The translations under genes were made by a program, and so were the position numbers. Shown here one piece after another: positions 8,648 to 17,140 of a stretch of DNA of 32,874 nucleotides; positions within the stretch are counted from its first letter, which is position 1, and every line of letters begins with the position of its first letter. Where the stretch lies: contig JASJCJ010000087.1 of the NCBI GenBank assembly GCA_030066045.1, positions 1 through 32,874 on the forward strand. Direction: 5' to 3'. Below the pieces are notes generated by a model. That model was not told the DNA's origin. It saw nothing but the letters and a program-made list of their open reading frames with translations, and made no database searches. Origin of the DNA: Calothrix sp. MO_167.B12 (lineage in GTDB: Bacteria > Cyanobacteriota > Cyanobacteriia > Cyanobacteriales > Nostocaceae).

Positions 8648-9724
8648 TTGGGGCAGATTCTGCTGTGTGTCTCAATCTTTTGCCTATTTTTAGAATATCT
8701 CAGAATAATTACGGCTTGGTTCTGTAATATTTATCTGATTCCCTATCCAGAATACATGGTATTTGTGATTCCCTATAAGAAAAATCATCATACTTTTTGC
8801 CCAAAAGTATCAGTCGTTATACCTATTTATAATGGCGAGGCCGATTTACCTGACTTAATTAATTGTTTGCTGGCACAAACTTATCCCAGGCATCAGGTAG
8901 AGTATTTACTAGTAGATAATAATAGCAGCGATCGCACCCTTGCCATTATACAAACAATGGCTCAACATAGCCAGATTACCATTCATCCCCTGAAGGAAAA
9001 TAACATTCAAAGTTCCTATGCCGCCAGGAATAAGGGTATCCGTTCTGCCATAGGGGAAATCATTGCTTTTACTGATGCTGATTGTCGCCCCCAGCCCCAG
9101 TGGTTAAACTCTTTAATAGCACCTTTTGCCAATCCTGATGTGGCCATTGTAGCAGGGGAAATTACGGCTTTACCCGGAAATACCCTACTAGAAAAATATG
9201 CAGATAGCCAGGATACCCTATCCCAAAAACACACCCTTGCCCATAAGTTTTATCCCTATGGACAAACAGCTAATTTAGCCATTAGCAGGCAAGTTCTGGC
9301 AAAAGTAGGTTTATTTCGTCCCTATTTAACTACTGGTGGCGACGCAGATATTTGTTGGCGGATTCTCCAACAAAACATCGGTAGTTTGGAATTTGCTCCA
9401 GAAGCGATTGTGCAACACCGCCATCGCCTTACATTTCCAGAGTTGAGCAGTCAATGGCGACGTTATGGACGCTCAAATAAGTATCTCCACCAATTGTACG
9501 GTGTAAATTTGATGCGAGATATTACACTCAAAGAATGTGGGTATAGATTGGGACGTTGGTTATTAAAAGAATTACCAAGGGAAGCAATCAAATTGACTCA
9601 AGGAAAAGCTTCTCTAGTGGATTTATTAAGTACCCCCATTGGTTTGTTTACTGCTAGGGTACGCAATCTAGGGCAAAAACAGGCTCAACTATCAGAAAAA
9701 GCAAAGATCATTGAGTGGCTGTGA
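8648..9724 (+). CDS. Family 2 glycosyltransferase
   Basis: A 358-residue GT-A fold enzyme that transfers a sugar from a nucleotide-sugar donor. Typical blocks are PKVSVVIPIYNGEADL (52-67), VDNNSSDRT (89-97), the metal-binding FTDADC (Asp143 and Asp145), and TTGGDADICWRI (228-239) with the catalytic-region acid. The first 36 residues from the TTG at 8648 are hydrophobic and could be a membrane anchor; the alternative ATG at 8756 would give a 322-residue soluble protein. Neither start has a clear ribosome binding site. The acceptor is unknown. The genes on both sides encode exported proteins, but nothing links their roles. Confidence 0.85.
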   Translation: MGQILLCVSIFCLFLEYLRIITAWFCNIYLIPYPEYMVFVIPYKKNHHTFCPKVSVVIPIYNGEADLPDLINCLLAQTYPRHQVEYLLVDNNSSDRTLAIIQTMAQHSQITIHPLKENNIQSSYAARNKGIRSAIGEIIAFTDADCRPQPQWLNSLIAPFANPDVAIVAGEITALPGNTLLEKYADSQDTLSQKHTLAHKFYPYGQTANLAISRQVLAKVGLFRPYLTTGGDADICWRILQQNIGSLEFAPEAIVQHRHRLTFPELSSQWRRYGRSNKYLHQLYGVNLMRDITLKECGYRLGRWLLKELPREAIKLTQGKASLVDLLSTPIGLFTARVRNLGQKQAQLSEKAKIIEWL

Positions 9725-9732
9725 GTCAAGGG

Positions 9733-9791
9733 GAATTTAGAATTTAGAATGAGGAATTTAGAATTATTACCCCATCGATAAATCGAGGGGC
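9733..9791. repeat. AATTTAGAAT repeat joined to a CCCC-TCGAT hairpin (copy 1)
   Basis: Three AATTTAGAAT-like words (9733-9765) lead into a hairpin. CCCC (9770-9773) pairs with GGGG (9787-9790), and TCGAT (9775-9779) with ATCGA (9782-9786), leaving one bulged A; GGGGCTTG ends the unit. The same words and hairpin ends recur at 16543-16679, with extra sequence inside the hairpin. It is probably a short non-autonomous repeat. Confidence 0.6.
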
Positions 9792-9857
9792 TTGATGATG
9801 ACATCTATTTCACTCCGGATTGTAAACTTATGTTAAGTATCAATTCTGGTGGAGAAC

Positions 9858-10409
9858 ATGATTTCCCGTCGTCATTTTATTAGTATCTTATTTGCGAGTT
9901 GTTTTGCGATTATTAGTTGGTTCAACTGTGTGCCTAGTGCGATCGCAATGGGTGGTAAACTGCCTACAGTGAATCAAACAGCTCCTGAGTTTACATTGCC
10001 AACTAATACTGGTGATGGCAGCATATCCCTGGCAGATTTTCGGGGTAAATGGTTGGTTCTGTACTTTTACCCCAAAGATTTTACGTCTGGTTGTACCATA
10101 GAAGCACGTCGTTTCCAGCAAGATTTGCCCAAATACATAGAAAAAAATACGCAAATAATTGGTGTGAGTGCTGATGATGTGGATTCCCACGCCGAGTTTT
10201 GCGATTCAGAGGGTTTAAAATTTCCCCTGTTAGCTGATACCGATGGTGCAGTTAGTAAAGCTTATGGTTCTTGGATGAGCTTTATTTCTGTGCGTCACTC
10301 CTTTATTATTGACCCCCAAGGAGTTTTACGGGAAACTTTTGTCAAAGTTAATCCATCCATTCATAGTCGAGAAGTACTAGCACGACTAGAAGAATTACAA
10401 GCAGCGTGA
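9858..10409 (+). CDS. prxQ: Exported PrxQ/BCP-type peroxiredoxin
   Basis: A thiol peroxidase of 183 residues from ATG 9858, which has GGAG just upstream; the in-frame GTG at 9849 overlaps that site and is less likely. The N-terminus SRRHFIS followed by a hydrophobic stretch and SAIA (about 28-31) looks like a twin-arginine signal peptide, so the enzyme probably works in the thylakoid lumen or periplasm. The peroxidatic cysteine is Cys79 in DFTSGCTIEARRF. The usual BCP resolving cysteine five residues later is absent (alanine there). The only other mature-domain cysteine is Cys115 (EFCDSEG), so the resolving chemistry may differ. ADTDGAVSKAYG and the SFIIDPQG strand are typical of the family. 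Confidence 0.88.
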   Translation: MISRRHFISILFASCFAIISWFNCVPSAIAMGGKLPTVNQTAPEFTLPTNTGDGSISLADFRGKWLVLYFYPKDFTSGCTIEARRFQQDLPKYIEKNTQIIGVSADDVDSHAEFCDSEGLKFPLLADTDGAVSKAYGSWMSFISVRHSFIIDPQGVLRETFVKVNPSIHSREVLARLEELQAA

Positions 10410-10417
10410 GAGTAGGG

Positions 10418-10577
10418 GAGGAGGGAAGGAGGGAAGCAGGGGAGGAGTGAAGGAGGGGAAGAGTGAAAGAAAGTTGAGTGGAGTTTTCAGTGTTTCGGTT
10501 ATTTATTCTCAAAGCTGTAGACGCTATGCGTCTACACTCCCTCACTCCCTCACTCCCTCACTCCCTCACTCCATCAC
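10418..10577. repeat. Purine-rich and CTCCCTCA octamer arrays around a perfect hairpin
   Basis: Downstream of prxQ, 10418-10470 holds GGAGGGAA/GGAGTGAA-type units. 10537-10577 holds about five CTCCCTCA units. The two arrays are partly complementary. Between them is a perfect hairpin: TGTAGACGC (10516-10524), TAT, GCGTCTACA (10528-10536). The region could fold as one long arm and act as the shared terminator of the convergent prxQ and speD genes. No gene is seen in 10410-10761. Confidence 0.7.
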
Positions 10578-10761
10578 TCTTCCTACAAAGAACCTTGTCC
10601 AAAAAACTTAGGAGATTCAGCGAGGGTATAGACTTGGTTTGCAGATGCGATCGCTTGCCTTAAATATCTGGGCAGGTGTAACATAATTAGAAGGGTAATA
10701 CTATCTAACATCCGCTTTTCGCGCTCCACCTGCTCAAAAATAAAATTTTGGTCAACGATAG

Positions 10762-11196
10762 CTAAATGCTTGATTGTACCAGCAAACTTTCTTCCAACTT
10801 TTGCAGTTGGGGTGTCAACTTACCTCTGGGAAAATTCAACAGTACATGATTCCGAGCCTGAAAAGCTTGTAAAAGGAACTTACAAGCTGTCTCTGGTTCC
10901 GTATGTTGACCACAGGTAAAGATATCCACCGCTATGTACCCTGTTTCGGGCCATGTATGGATGGAAATATGAGACTCTGCTAACAGTGCTAAAGCCGTGA
11001 CTCCATAGGGATGAAATTGGTGGGTTATTCCCTTTAACAGAGTAGACTTTGCCCTCTTAGCCGCTTCCTGTAAAGAGTCCCTAATAAATACCAGATTATT
11101 GAGTAAATCTGTTGGACAGTCGTATAATTCGAGAATGCAGTGGCTCCCAACTGGAACCAAAGAAGTTTCACCTACTGGGTAAGATTGATTTGCCAA
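10762..11196 (-). CDS. speD: S-adenosylmethionine decarboxylase proenzyme (prokaryotic class)
   Basis: A 144-residue proenzyme that self-cleaves to form a pyruvoyl cofactor and then decarboxylates SAM to the aminopropyl donor for spermidine synthesis. The cleavage site is Glu74-Ser75 in LAESHISIHTW. His80 and Cys95 (DIFTCG) sit +5 and +20 from the serine, exactly as in the Thermotoga enzyme (Ser63, His68, Cys83). The ATG start gives the expected N-terminus ending in GSHCILELYDC. The spermidine synthase gene is not in the window. It lies downstream of the kinase pair on the same strand but 573 bp away, so it is probably a separate transcription unit. Confidence 0.95.
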   Translation of the reverse strand: MANQSYPVGETSLVPVGSHCILELYDCPTDLLNNLVFIRDSLQEAAKRAKSTLLKGITHQFHPYGVTALALLAESHISIHTWPETGYIAVDIFTCGQHTEPETACKFLLQAFQARNHVLLNFPRGKLTPQLQKLEESLLVQSSI

Positions 11197-11769
11197 TTAT
11201 TTTTAACCCTTGCAATACAGAAGACTACAACTACAAAAAATGAAACTCCAGCATTAAATGCGCTAGGACTATTTTTTGCTTTCAAGTTCGCCGCAAGTTC
11301 GCCGTTGTATTAAGTCATTTTCTGCACATAAACTGCACAGATAGATCCATCATTATCTCATGCTTTCCGCAATTTGATATATCTATTATTTGGCGATTTT
11401 TTGTTTGCCAGCACAGGAGTTTTGTCTGGGCAAATATAATTGTATTTTTTAATACTATTAGTTTCTAACCGCAAAAATACTTAACCTGAGTTCGGTGTTT
11501 GGTGTTAAAAGTTAAAATTACAAACAAAATATGAAGCATTTGACTGATAACGGATAATCAAGGGATTCAAGAGAGAACATTAACTTTTGCCCTAATTCGT
11601 TTTATTAATCCATGTTTTAGGCGGTTTGTATGCCATTTGGCTTCAAGTTGCTCCCACAAATCATCTACGTGGCAGTTGGGATGCATCTAAACTGAACTTG
11701 AGCGGGCGGCTGCGCCAACGGGTGAAGGAAGGGGAACAGGCAACAGTAAGGTTTTTGGTATCCCAGCAA
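11197..11769. other. 573 bp spacer with no recognised gene
   Basis: AT-rich DNA between speD and the first kinase. It contains a short direct repeat (AAGTTCGCCG twice near 11284-11303). A plus-strand open frame entering from 11626 overlaps the kinase gene antisense, and its peptide has no recognisable motif. Promoter sequences for speD presumably lie just right of 11196. Nothing else is seen. Confidence 0.5.
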
Positions 11770-14013
11770 CTATTCGCCTTCCGAATTCTTTGTACCTGTA
11801 GGACTGATGGTTGGTGTGGGAGTTGGAGTAGGGGTTTGGGTTGGTGTAGCGGTGGTAGTAACGGTGGGTGTAGGGCTACTGGTAATTGTGGGAGTAGGAG
11901 TGGGTGAAACTGTTGGTGTTGGTGTTGGTGTTGGTGTTGGCGTTGGTGTTGGTGTTGGCGTTGGTGTTGGCGTTGGTTTTGGTTTTGGTGTTTCTACTTG
12001 GAGGGTAAACTCATAGGGGCGTGTTCTAGAATCTCTAGAGACAATCGCAAATTCATAGTATCCACTTTCTGGTAATTTACCTGACCATGATCGCTTTTTG
12101 GAGTCTTTGAGAAATGTATGTTTCCCAGTAGGTGAATATATGGATAACCAAACATTAGTACTGGCATCCAATTTTACTTCCATTAATTGATTCCGAGCCA
12201 GTTCAGCAATAAAAACTTTACCTTCAGCAGGTTGGAGAGAACCACTGATTTTTTTACCTGTAGCACCGGGAGCAAAGACTATTTTTCGTAAGGCGGTTCT
12301 GGCAACGATCGCATTTAGCTTATCAGCAACAAAGCCATGCCAAATTTGTCCAATGGGTTCGTTTATAAAATTTTTACCTTCTTTTTGCGGAAATTGCTGA
12401 AAAAATGCGGCATTCCCCAAATCATATAAAGCGCGGCTAGATACATTGAGGTTATTCACCCTTACCTTCCAGCGATCGCGGTCTGCTTTACTAAAAGTAC
12501 CCAGTCGTCGCCGAGCATCAGAGCTTAGTCTAGCCATCTTTTGCAGCAATTCATCGGCGGTTTTATCCCATTGCTCTCGTAAGGACTCATCCCTAGGTTC
12601 ATCACTGAGGGTTTTTCCCCGGAAGCTAGGGTTCTTGTCCCAAAATACTTGATTAACTAGGTTGACATAGAAGTTCTCATTGATACCTAATTGTTGCTGG
12701 CGAGCGCGTAATTTTTGCTTACGCGCTCGTTCTGCTGGTGAATATTGTGCTAGGGGATCGGTAGGTTGATCGTTTGTGGGACTGGATGTGAGGGTTGGTT
12801 TAGGGTCAGGATCGGCAGGATTAACAAAATTACTTACACCCCAAACACCAATACCAGAAACAGCAACTACAGAGAAGGCTAAGGCAGCTATTTTTCCTGG
12901 TGTCCACCAGCTTTGATTGGTGTCTGTAGCAGCAATAGATGGAGTGGAGGGAATAGAACGATGGGGAGCGACAGCCAGGGTAGCTTCGGTTTTTGGTTCT
13001 GCTGGAGGGGTAGGTTGGGGTTGGGGTGGATTATTGACTGTTATAGGAGCAAGTGCATTTAAAACTTCCCTGGCGGAATGGTAACGAATATTGGGGGTGG
13101 GGGAGAGCATTTTATCTAAGACAATAGCCAAATTATTGCTCAGATTAACTGACTCTCGCCATTTCCAGGTCAAGGTATAGTTATCAATTAGTTCTGGTGG
13201 CTGTTTCCCAGTGAGTAGCACCAAAATAGTGGCGGCTAAAGCATATAAATCGCTGTAAGGCTCTACCAACCCAGTTTGCATTTGTTCTGGGGGAGCATAT
13301 CCCATTTTGCCTAATAAAGTTCCCTGGGGGGTACTCACACCTGCCTCTGGTTGATAATACTGGGAGACTACAGCAGCAGCTACTTCTTTAACACCACCAA
13401 AGTCAATTAGAATTGGTAATTGGTCGATATTGCGAAGAATTAGGTTATCTGGGGAAATATCCCGGTGAATTACTCCCAAAGAGTGGATATATTCTAAAAC
13501 TGGTAAAATTTGTTCTAATAACTGGCGGACTTCTGCCTCTGTGAATTTTAAACCCTGTGCCAGGCGATTATCTAGCAAGGTGCGGTAGTTTTGTCCTTCT
13601 ACATAGTCTTGTACCAAAAATAAATATTCCTTACCTGCCAAGTTAGTACGGAATAGTTCTCGGAAGCGGGGAATTTGGGGGTGTTGTAGCTTGTAGAGAA
13701 CGGTGGCTTCCCGTTGAAATAATTCTTCTGCTTTTTGTAAAACGTATGGGGTTTGTACCTGGGGAGAAAACTCTTTCAAGACACAAGGTTCGCGGAAACG
13801 GTTGATATCCTCAGCCAAGTAAGTGCGTCCAAATCCCCCTTGACCTAATTGACGTACAATTGCATAACGGTTACTTAATATTTGTCCTGGTTGGATACCC
13901 TGAATTACAGGTGTAGTTTGTTTGTTTACCAGCTCTAAATTTTCTCCACAGTGGAGACAAAAGCGACTACCTTCAGGATTTTCATGTCCTTGGGAACAAT
14001 ATACAGGATTCAT
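11770..14013 (-). CDS. Membrane Ser/Thr protein kinase with zinc ribbon, PPC-like domain and (PT)n tail
   Basis: A protein of about 747 residues. Order: zinc ribbon ([19 protein letters not shown], Cys6/Cys19/Cys22); Hanks-type kinase at about 50-320 with P-loop [13 protein letters not shown] (58-70), Lys80, catalytic HRDISPDN (Asp185) and DFGG (204-207); Pro-rich linker; one membrane helix at about 373-395. After that comes a domain at about 443-570 shared with the kinase encoded at 14706-16391, and a beta-rich segment at about 588-674 that looks like a bacterial pre-peptidase C-terminal (PPC) domain. The last 70 residues are almost only Pro, Thr and Ser. The catalytic motifs are intact. The C-terminal half should be outside the cytoplasm as a sensor or wall/surface-interacting part. 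Confidence 0.9.
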   Translation of the reverse strand: MNPVYCSQGHENPEGSRFCLHCGENLELVNKQTTPVIQGIQPGQILSNRYAIVRQLGQGGFGRTYLAEDINRFREPCVLKEFSPQVQTPYVLQKAEELFQREATVLYKLQHPQIPRFRELFRTNLAGKEYLFLVQDYVEGQNYRTLLDNRLAQGLKFTEAEVRQLLEQILPVLEYIHSLGVIHRDISPDNLILRNIDQLPILIDFGGVKEVAAAVVSQYYQPEAGVSTPQGTLLGKMGYAPPEQMQTGLVEPYSDLYALAATILVLLTGKQPPELIDNYTLTWKWRESVNLSNNLAIVLDKMLSPTPNIRYHSAREVLNALAPITVNNPPQPQPTPPAEPKTEATLAVAPHRSIPSTPSIAATDTNQSWWTPGKIAALAFSVVAVSGIGVWGVSNFVNPADPDPKPTLTSSPTNDQPTDPLAQYSPAERARKQKLRARQQQLGINENFYVNLVNQVFWDKNPSFRGKTLSDEPRDESLREQWDKTADELLQKMARLSSDARRRLGTFSKADRDRWKVRVNNLNVSSRALYDLGNAAFFQQFPQKEGKNFINEPIGQIWHGFVADKLNAIVARTALRKIVFAPGATGKKISGSLQPAEGKVFIAELARNQLMEVKLDASTNVWLSIYSPTGKHTFLKDSKKRSWSGKLPESGYYEFAIVSRDSRTRPYEFTLQVETPKPKPTPTPTPTPTPTPTPTPTPTPTVSPTPTPTITSSPTPTVTTTATPTQTPTPTPTPTISPTGTKNSEGE
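11800..11992. repeat. Hexanucleotide repeat coding for the (Pro-Thr)n tail of the kinase
   Basis: GGTGTTGGTGTT-type hexamers, with GGCGTT variants, run through the last part of the kinase gene and on the minus strand encode alternating Pro-Thr. The near-perfect core is about 11910-11985. Repeat number could change by slippage in 6 bp steps without breaking the frame. Confidence 0.8.
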
Positions 14014-14182
14014 AAGTTATTTTGTTATTTGTTTTTATTATTTAGTATTATTTGCAAAAGTCCTACAGGGATAGTTGACAGTTGACGGTTAACGGTTGAC
14101 AGCTTAGGTGTGGGAGCCACACTTGAGATATATTTTCATGTTTGTTTATGTACAAACGTCCATGAGAGGCTGACTTGTAAGT

Positions 14183-14267
14183 AACCTCACCCTGACAAGA
14201 GCGGACATCCCTCTCCTTAATAAGGAGAGGGAAAGATTTTTGCATCGCAAAAAGCGAGGGTGAGGTT
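14183..14267. repeat. Three-stem nested palindromic element
   Basis: Outer arms AACCTCACCCT (14183-14193) and AGGGTGAGGTT (14257-14267) are exact reverse complements. They enclose two perfect hairpins: CCCTCTCCTTA (14209-14219) with TAAGGAGAGGG (14221-14231), and TTTTTGC (14237-14243) with GCAAAAA (14247-14253). It lies in the 692 bp spacer between the two kinase genes, with an ACGGTT/GTTGAC-type heptamer patch at 14075-14101. Confidence 0.8.
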
Positions 14268-14497
14268 TTTCATAGATGGTGATGAAATTTTTTCATTGAG
14301 ACTGCCTCCTGTCCTCTGACTTCTACCTGATTCAATATCATTGCCAATAATGCCTCAAGACACATAGTTTGGCAAAGTTTTTCTATCTGGTGAGGTACAT
14401 ACTTGAAGCTGAAAGGCTTGGCAATTCTGGCTGGTGGTGTACCTTATTATTACTTATTACTTAAAAAACCGCAGAGTCACAGAGAACGCAGAGTTAA

Positions 14498-14690
14498 GTA
14501 ATATGGCTCGGTGCGTTAGAAAAACACGTAGGGTGTCCTGCCGCAAAGCGTAACGCACCATCCATCCAGTAATATGGCTCGGTGCGGAGCACTTTTAGCA
14601 TAACGCACCCTACAAGTACTACTGGGGAAAGGGGAAAATGTCCTAAGCCAAAAACTTATTACTTATTACTTATTACTTATTACTTACTTT
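14498..14690. repeat. GTAGGGTG inverted repeat, 18 bp direct repeat and TTATTAC heptamers
   Basis: An 18 bp word (starting GTAATATGGCTC) occurs at 14498-14515 and 14569-14586. GTAGGGTG (14528-14535) is matched by CACCCTAC (14606-14613), with TAACGCACC words inside. A TTATTAC heptamer array of about five units (14655-14688) then runs up to the stop codon of the second kinase. The GTAGGGTG-CGTTA pattern recurs at 18667. No gene is seen in 14014-14705. Confidence 0.65.
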
Positions 14691-14705
14691 TTCGATCCCT
14701 ACTTA

Positions 14706-16391
14706 TTATCTCGCCTTAGCAACAATATCAGATGCAATTGCATACCAAATTTGACCAAAAGTCTGTTGTGCTAGTTTCTTACGGGATAATTCGGGGAACA
14801 AGCTGTAAAATTTTTGGTTTGTCTCGTAGTTCAGTCTATCAACGGTGTATTTTCCCAATTTCTTGGCATTAGCTTGCTGTTTCCACTGTTGGTAATCTTT
14901 ACCGCTATAATTACCTAGATTCTGCCGCGCCTGACGACTCAGTTTTGCCTGTTCCAATTTTTGTAATAATTCTTCCGCCATTTGATGCCATTGTTGGCGA
15001 AAAGCTGCATCTTCTGGCTTGGATGTCAAGCTCTGCCCTTTTAATTCGGGATTTTTAGTATAAAAAGTTGCATCGACTGTGCGGATAAAAAATACTTCAG
15101 GAATTTCTAGTTTTTGACGACGGTCTAAAATTTTCCTAATTCTACTAGCTTCTTTGTTTGTCGCTTTCTTTTCGGGGGAATCATTCGTACCGGGAAGTTG
15201 GGGTAGGGAGACTTTAGGTAAGGAGATGGAAGCTACACTACGAACCACTGTATTGACTAATGCCAAACTACCAGCCAGACTCAATACAACCACACTCGTA
15301 CACACCAAACTAACGGCAAAAGGACGCAACCACACAGGCATGGGTATAGTCTGAGCGATCGCTTGGGTTTTATTGTGGAATGTACTGGCTACTTTTTGTG
15401 CTTGTTTTATCCCCGGAGCCATGACCACAGTTTTGATTTTGGTAATCTGGGGATGGATGTTTTTCACCTGGGAGGGAGAGCGCAAATCCTGGAGAGCTTG
15501 GTCGGCTTGTTGATAGCGATCGCTAGGCTTATAAGCCAGCATCTTTTGTAACACCCCTTCTAAGTTGGAATTGACTTTGATTTCCTCTCCCCATCGCCAA
15601 TTACCGTGGTAGCTATCGTATAATTTTTGCGGTTCTTTCCCTGTGAGTAATACTAATGCTGTCACTGCTAAAGAGTATAAGTCACTACTAGGAAAGGCTT
15701 TACCTTGCCGTAACTGTTCCTCTGGGGCATAACCTTTTTTACCCAACAACGTGCGGTTTCCACCTAACTGGGTAAACCAGAAGCCCTTACTTGCAGGTAG
15801 CTGTTTTACACCCCCGAAGTCAATTAACACGGGTAAATTATCAGTACTGCGCCAAATCAAGTTATCTGGAGAAATATCCCGGTGAACCACATGTTGGGAG
15901 TGGATGTAGGATAACACGGGTAAAAGCTGTTGTAGTAGCTTAACTACCTCCTCTTCAGTAAAAGTCTCACCTTTATCTTGCCGTTCCTCCAGCAGTTTCA
16001 GGCAATTATCACCTTCCACATAGTCTTGTACTAATAAAAATAACTCCTGATGGGCTACAGTTACCTCTAAGGAAGAGTGAAAGCGGGGAATTTGGGGATG
16101 CTTGAGCTTTTTCAACACATTAGCTTCCCTTTCAAACAATTCCTTCGCTTTTTGTAAATCTTGTTTTGCTTCAACTTGGGGAGCAAACTCCTTCAGCACG
16201 CACTTTTGTGGAGATTGATTAATATCTTCTGCCAAATAAGAACGGCCGAAACCACCTTGTCCTAGCATACAGATAATACGGTAGCGATCGGCAATTATTT
16301 CTCCTGGGGGAATGGGTAAAAGTTCGCCGCACTGAGTGCAAAAACGACTATTCCCATGATTTTCGTGCTGTTTACTGCAATAGACTTGCAT
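14706..16391 (-). CDS. Membrane Ser/Thr protein kinase with zinc ribbon, paralogue of the kinase at 11770-14013
   Basis: A 561-residue protein built like the other kinase. It has a zinc ribbon (YCSKQHENHGNSRFCTQCG, Cys5/Cys18/Cys21), kinase P-loop GQGGFGRSYLAED (44-56), Lys67, HRDISPDN (Asp172) and DFGG (191-194). A membrane helix lies at about 355-379, and residues 430-560 form a C-terminal domain clearly similar to 443-570 of the other kinase (KNP-hydrophobic-KG-S/TL, QW-aE-LLQK, GQIW). It stops right after that domain, without the PPC-like part or Pro-Thr tail. The two genes are on the same strand, 692 bp apart, and look like an old tandem duplication. The substrate is unknown. Confidence 0.9.
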   Translation of the reverse strand: MQVYCSKQHENHGNSRFCTQCGELLPIPPGEIIADRYRIICMLGQGGFGRSYLAEDINQSPQKCVLKEFAPQVEAKQDLQKAKELFEREANVLKKLKHPQIPRFHSSLEVTVAHQELFLLVQDYVEGDNCLKLLEERQDKGETFTEEEVVKLLQQLLPVLSYIHSQHVVHRDISPDNLIWRSTDNLPVLIDFGGVKQLPASKGFWFTQLGGNRTLLGKKGYAPEEQLRQGKAFPSSDLYSLAVTALVLLTGKEPQKLYDSYHGNWRWGEEIKVNSNLEGVLQKMLAYKPSDRYQQADQALQDLRSPSQVKNIHPQITKIKTVVMAPGIKQAQKVASTFHNKTQAIAQTIPMPVWLRPFAVSLVCTSVVVLSLAGSLALVNTVVRSVASISLPKVSLPQLPGTNDSPEKKATNKEASRIRKILDRRQKLEIPEVFFIRTVDATFYTKNPELKGQSLTSKPEDAAFRQQWHQMAEELLQKLEQAKLSRQARQNLGNYSGKDYQQWKQQANAKKLGKYTVDRLNYETNQKFYSLFPELSRKKLAQQTFGQIWYAIASDIVAKAR

Positions 16392-17140
16392 GGTGCTGAA
16401 GGATAAATAGATTTTTTATGAATTAACTACAACGGCATTAACCTGATTTACGCATCTTTTCTCCAGTTTATATATAAATATTCAGAGAAATTGATCCGGG
16501 TTCAAATCTTTACACACAACTTTGATAAATGCCAATAGTCAAGGATAATTTAGAATTTAGAATGAAGAATTTAGAATTATGACCCCATCGATGTAGGCGT
16601 AGCCTTCGGTGTAGGGTATCGAAGGGCTAATGAGATAAGGAAAACATTTTTCTCTCCACGGATAAATCCGGGGGCTTGTATCCAGTCTATTTTTTGGTCA
16701 AACCATTTTGGATTTTAGATTTTGGATTTTAGATTGATTTTACTCCTATCCAGCCCAAAGATTACTGATAAAAAAACCACTACAGGCGCAAAGAAAGCAG
16801 AGGATAAAGAGGCGGAGAAGATAGATACTCTTACACCACCAAAGGGAGTAGGATATTTCCGCCGTTGCTGAATTAAGGGGTGAAGTAAATTCATACTTTT
16901 AATCAGCAACGCCAGATTTCCAGAATTGAAATTACCACCAGAACTGACAAGTCATCACCAACGGATGTGATGAGAGTGTTTTGTCCTATCACAGATTCAT
17001 TATCGGGGTGCTGCGGCTTGCGCCCTTGTCATTGGTAAAATTATTTGCATAAATCACCTTCACCGTTCCCCTTCTTACATCTAGTATAGATTTTACTTCA
17101 GTATCATCGCCATCCAGATTTAGCTATTACTACTAATATT
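16392..17140. other. 749 bp spacer between kinase and PaaK-like gene
   Basis: A divergent promoter region for both flanking genes, containing the repeat at 16543-16679 and a patch of TTTTGGATTTTAGA words (16707-16738). A 64-codon minus-strand frame at 16715-16909 overlaps the repeats and has no motif. No RNA gene is recognised. Confidence 0.5.
16543..16679. repeat. AATTTAGAAT repeat with enlarged hairpin (copy 2)
   Basis: It starts with the same AATTTAGAAT words as 9733-9791, followed by ACCCCATCGAT. It ends with GGATAAATCC and GGGGGCTTG, the counterpart of the copy 1 end. About 80 bp lie between, including GTAGGCGTAGCC and GTAGGGTATCGAAGGG. It looks like a longer member of the same family, or the same unit with a second repeat inserted. 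Confidence 0.55.

Noticed and set aside
10478-10663. 61-codon frame containing LTPSLPHS repeats
   Set aside because: It is translation of the octamer array with no conserved part.
11626-11907. 93-codon plus-strand frame beside the kinase gene
   Set aside because: It overlaps the kinase 3' end antisense, becomes Gly/Ser-rich from the repeat, and has no motif or ribosome binding site.
11807-12016. Gly-Val repeat frame antisense to the kinase tail
   Set aside because: It is only the complement of the Pro-Thr coding repeat.
16715-16909. 64-codon minus-strand frame upstream of the PaaK-like gene
   Set aside because: It overlaps low-complexity repeats and lacks any recognisable domain.
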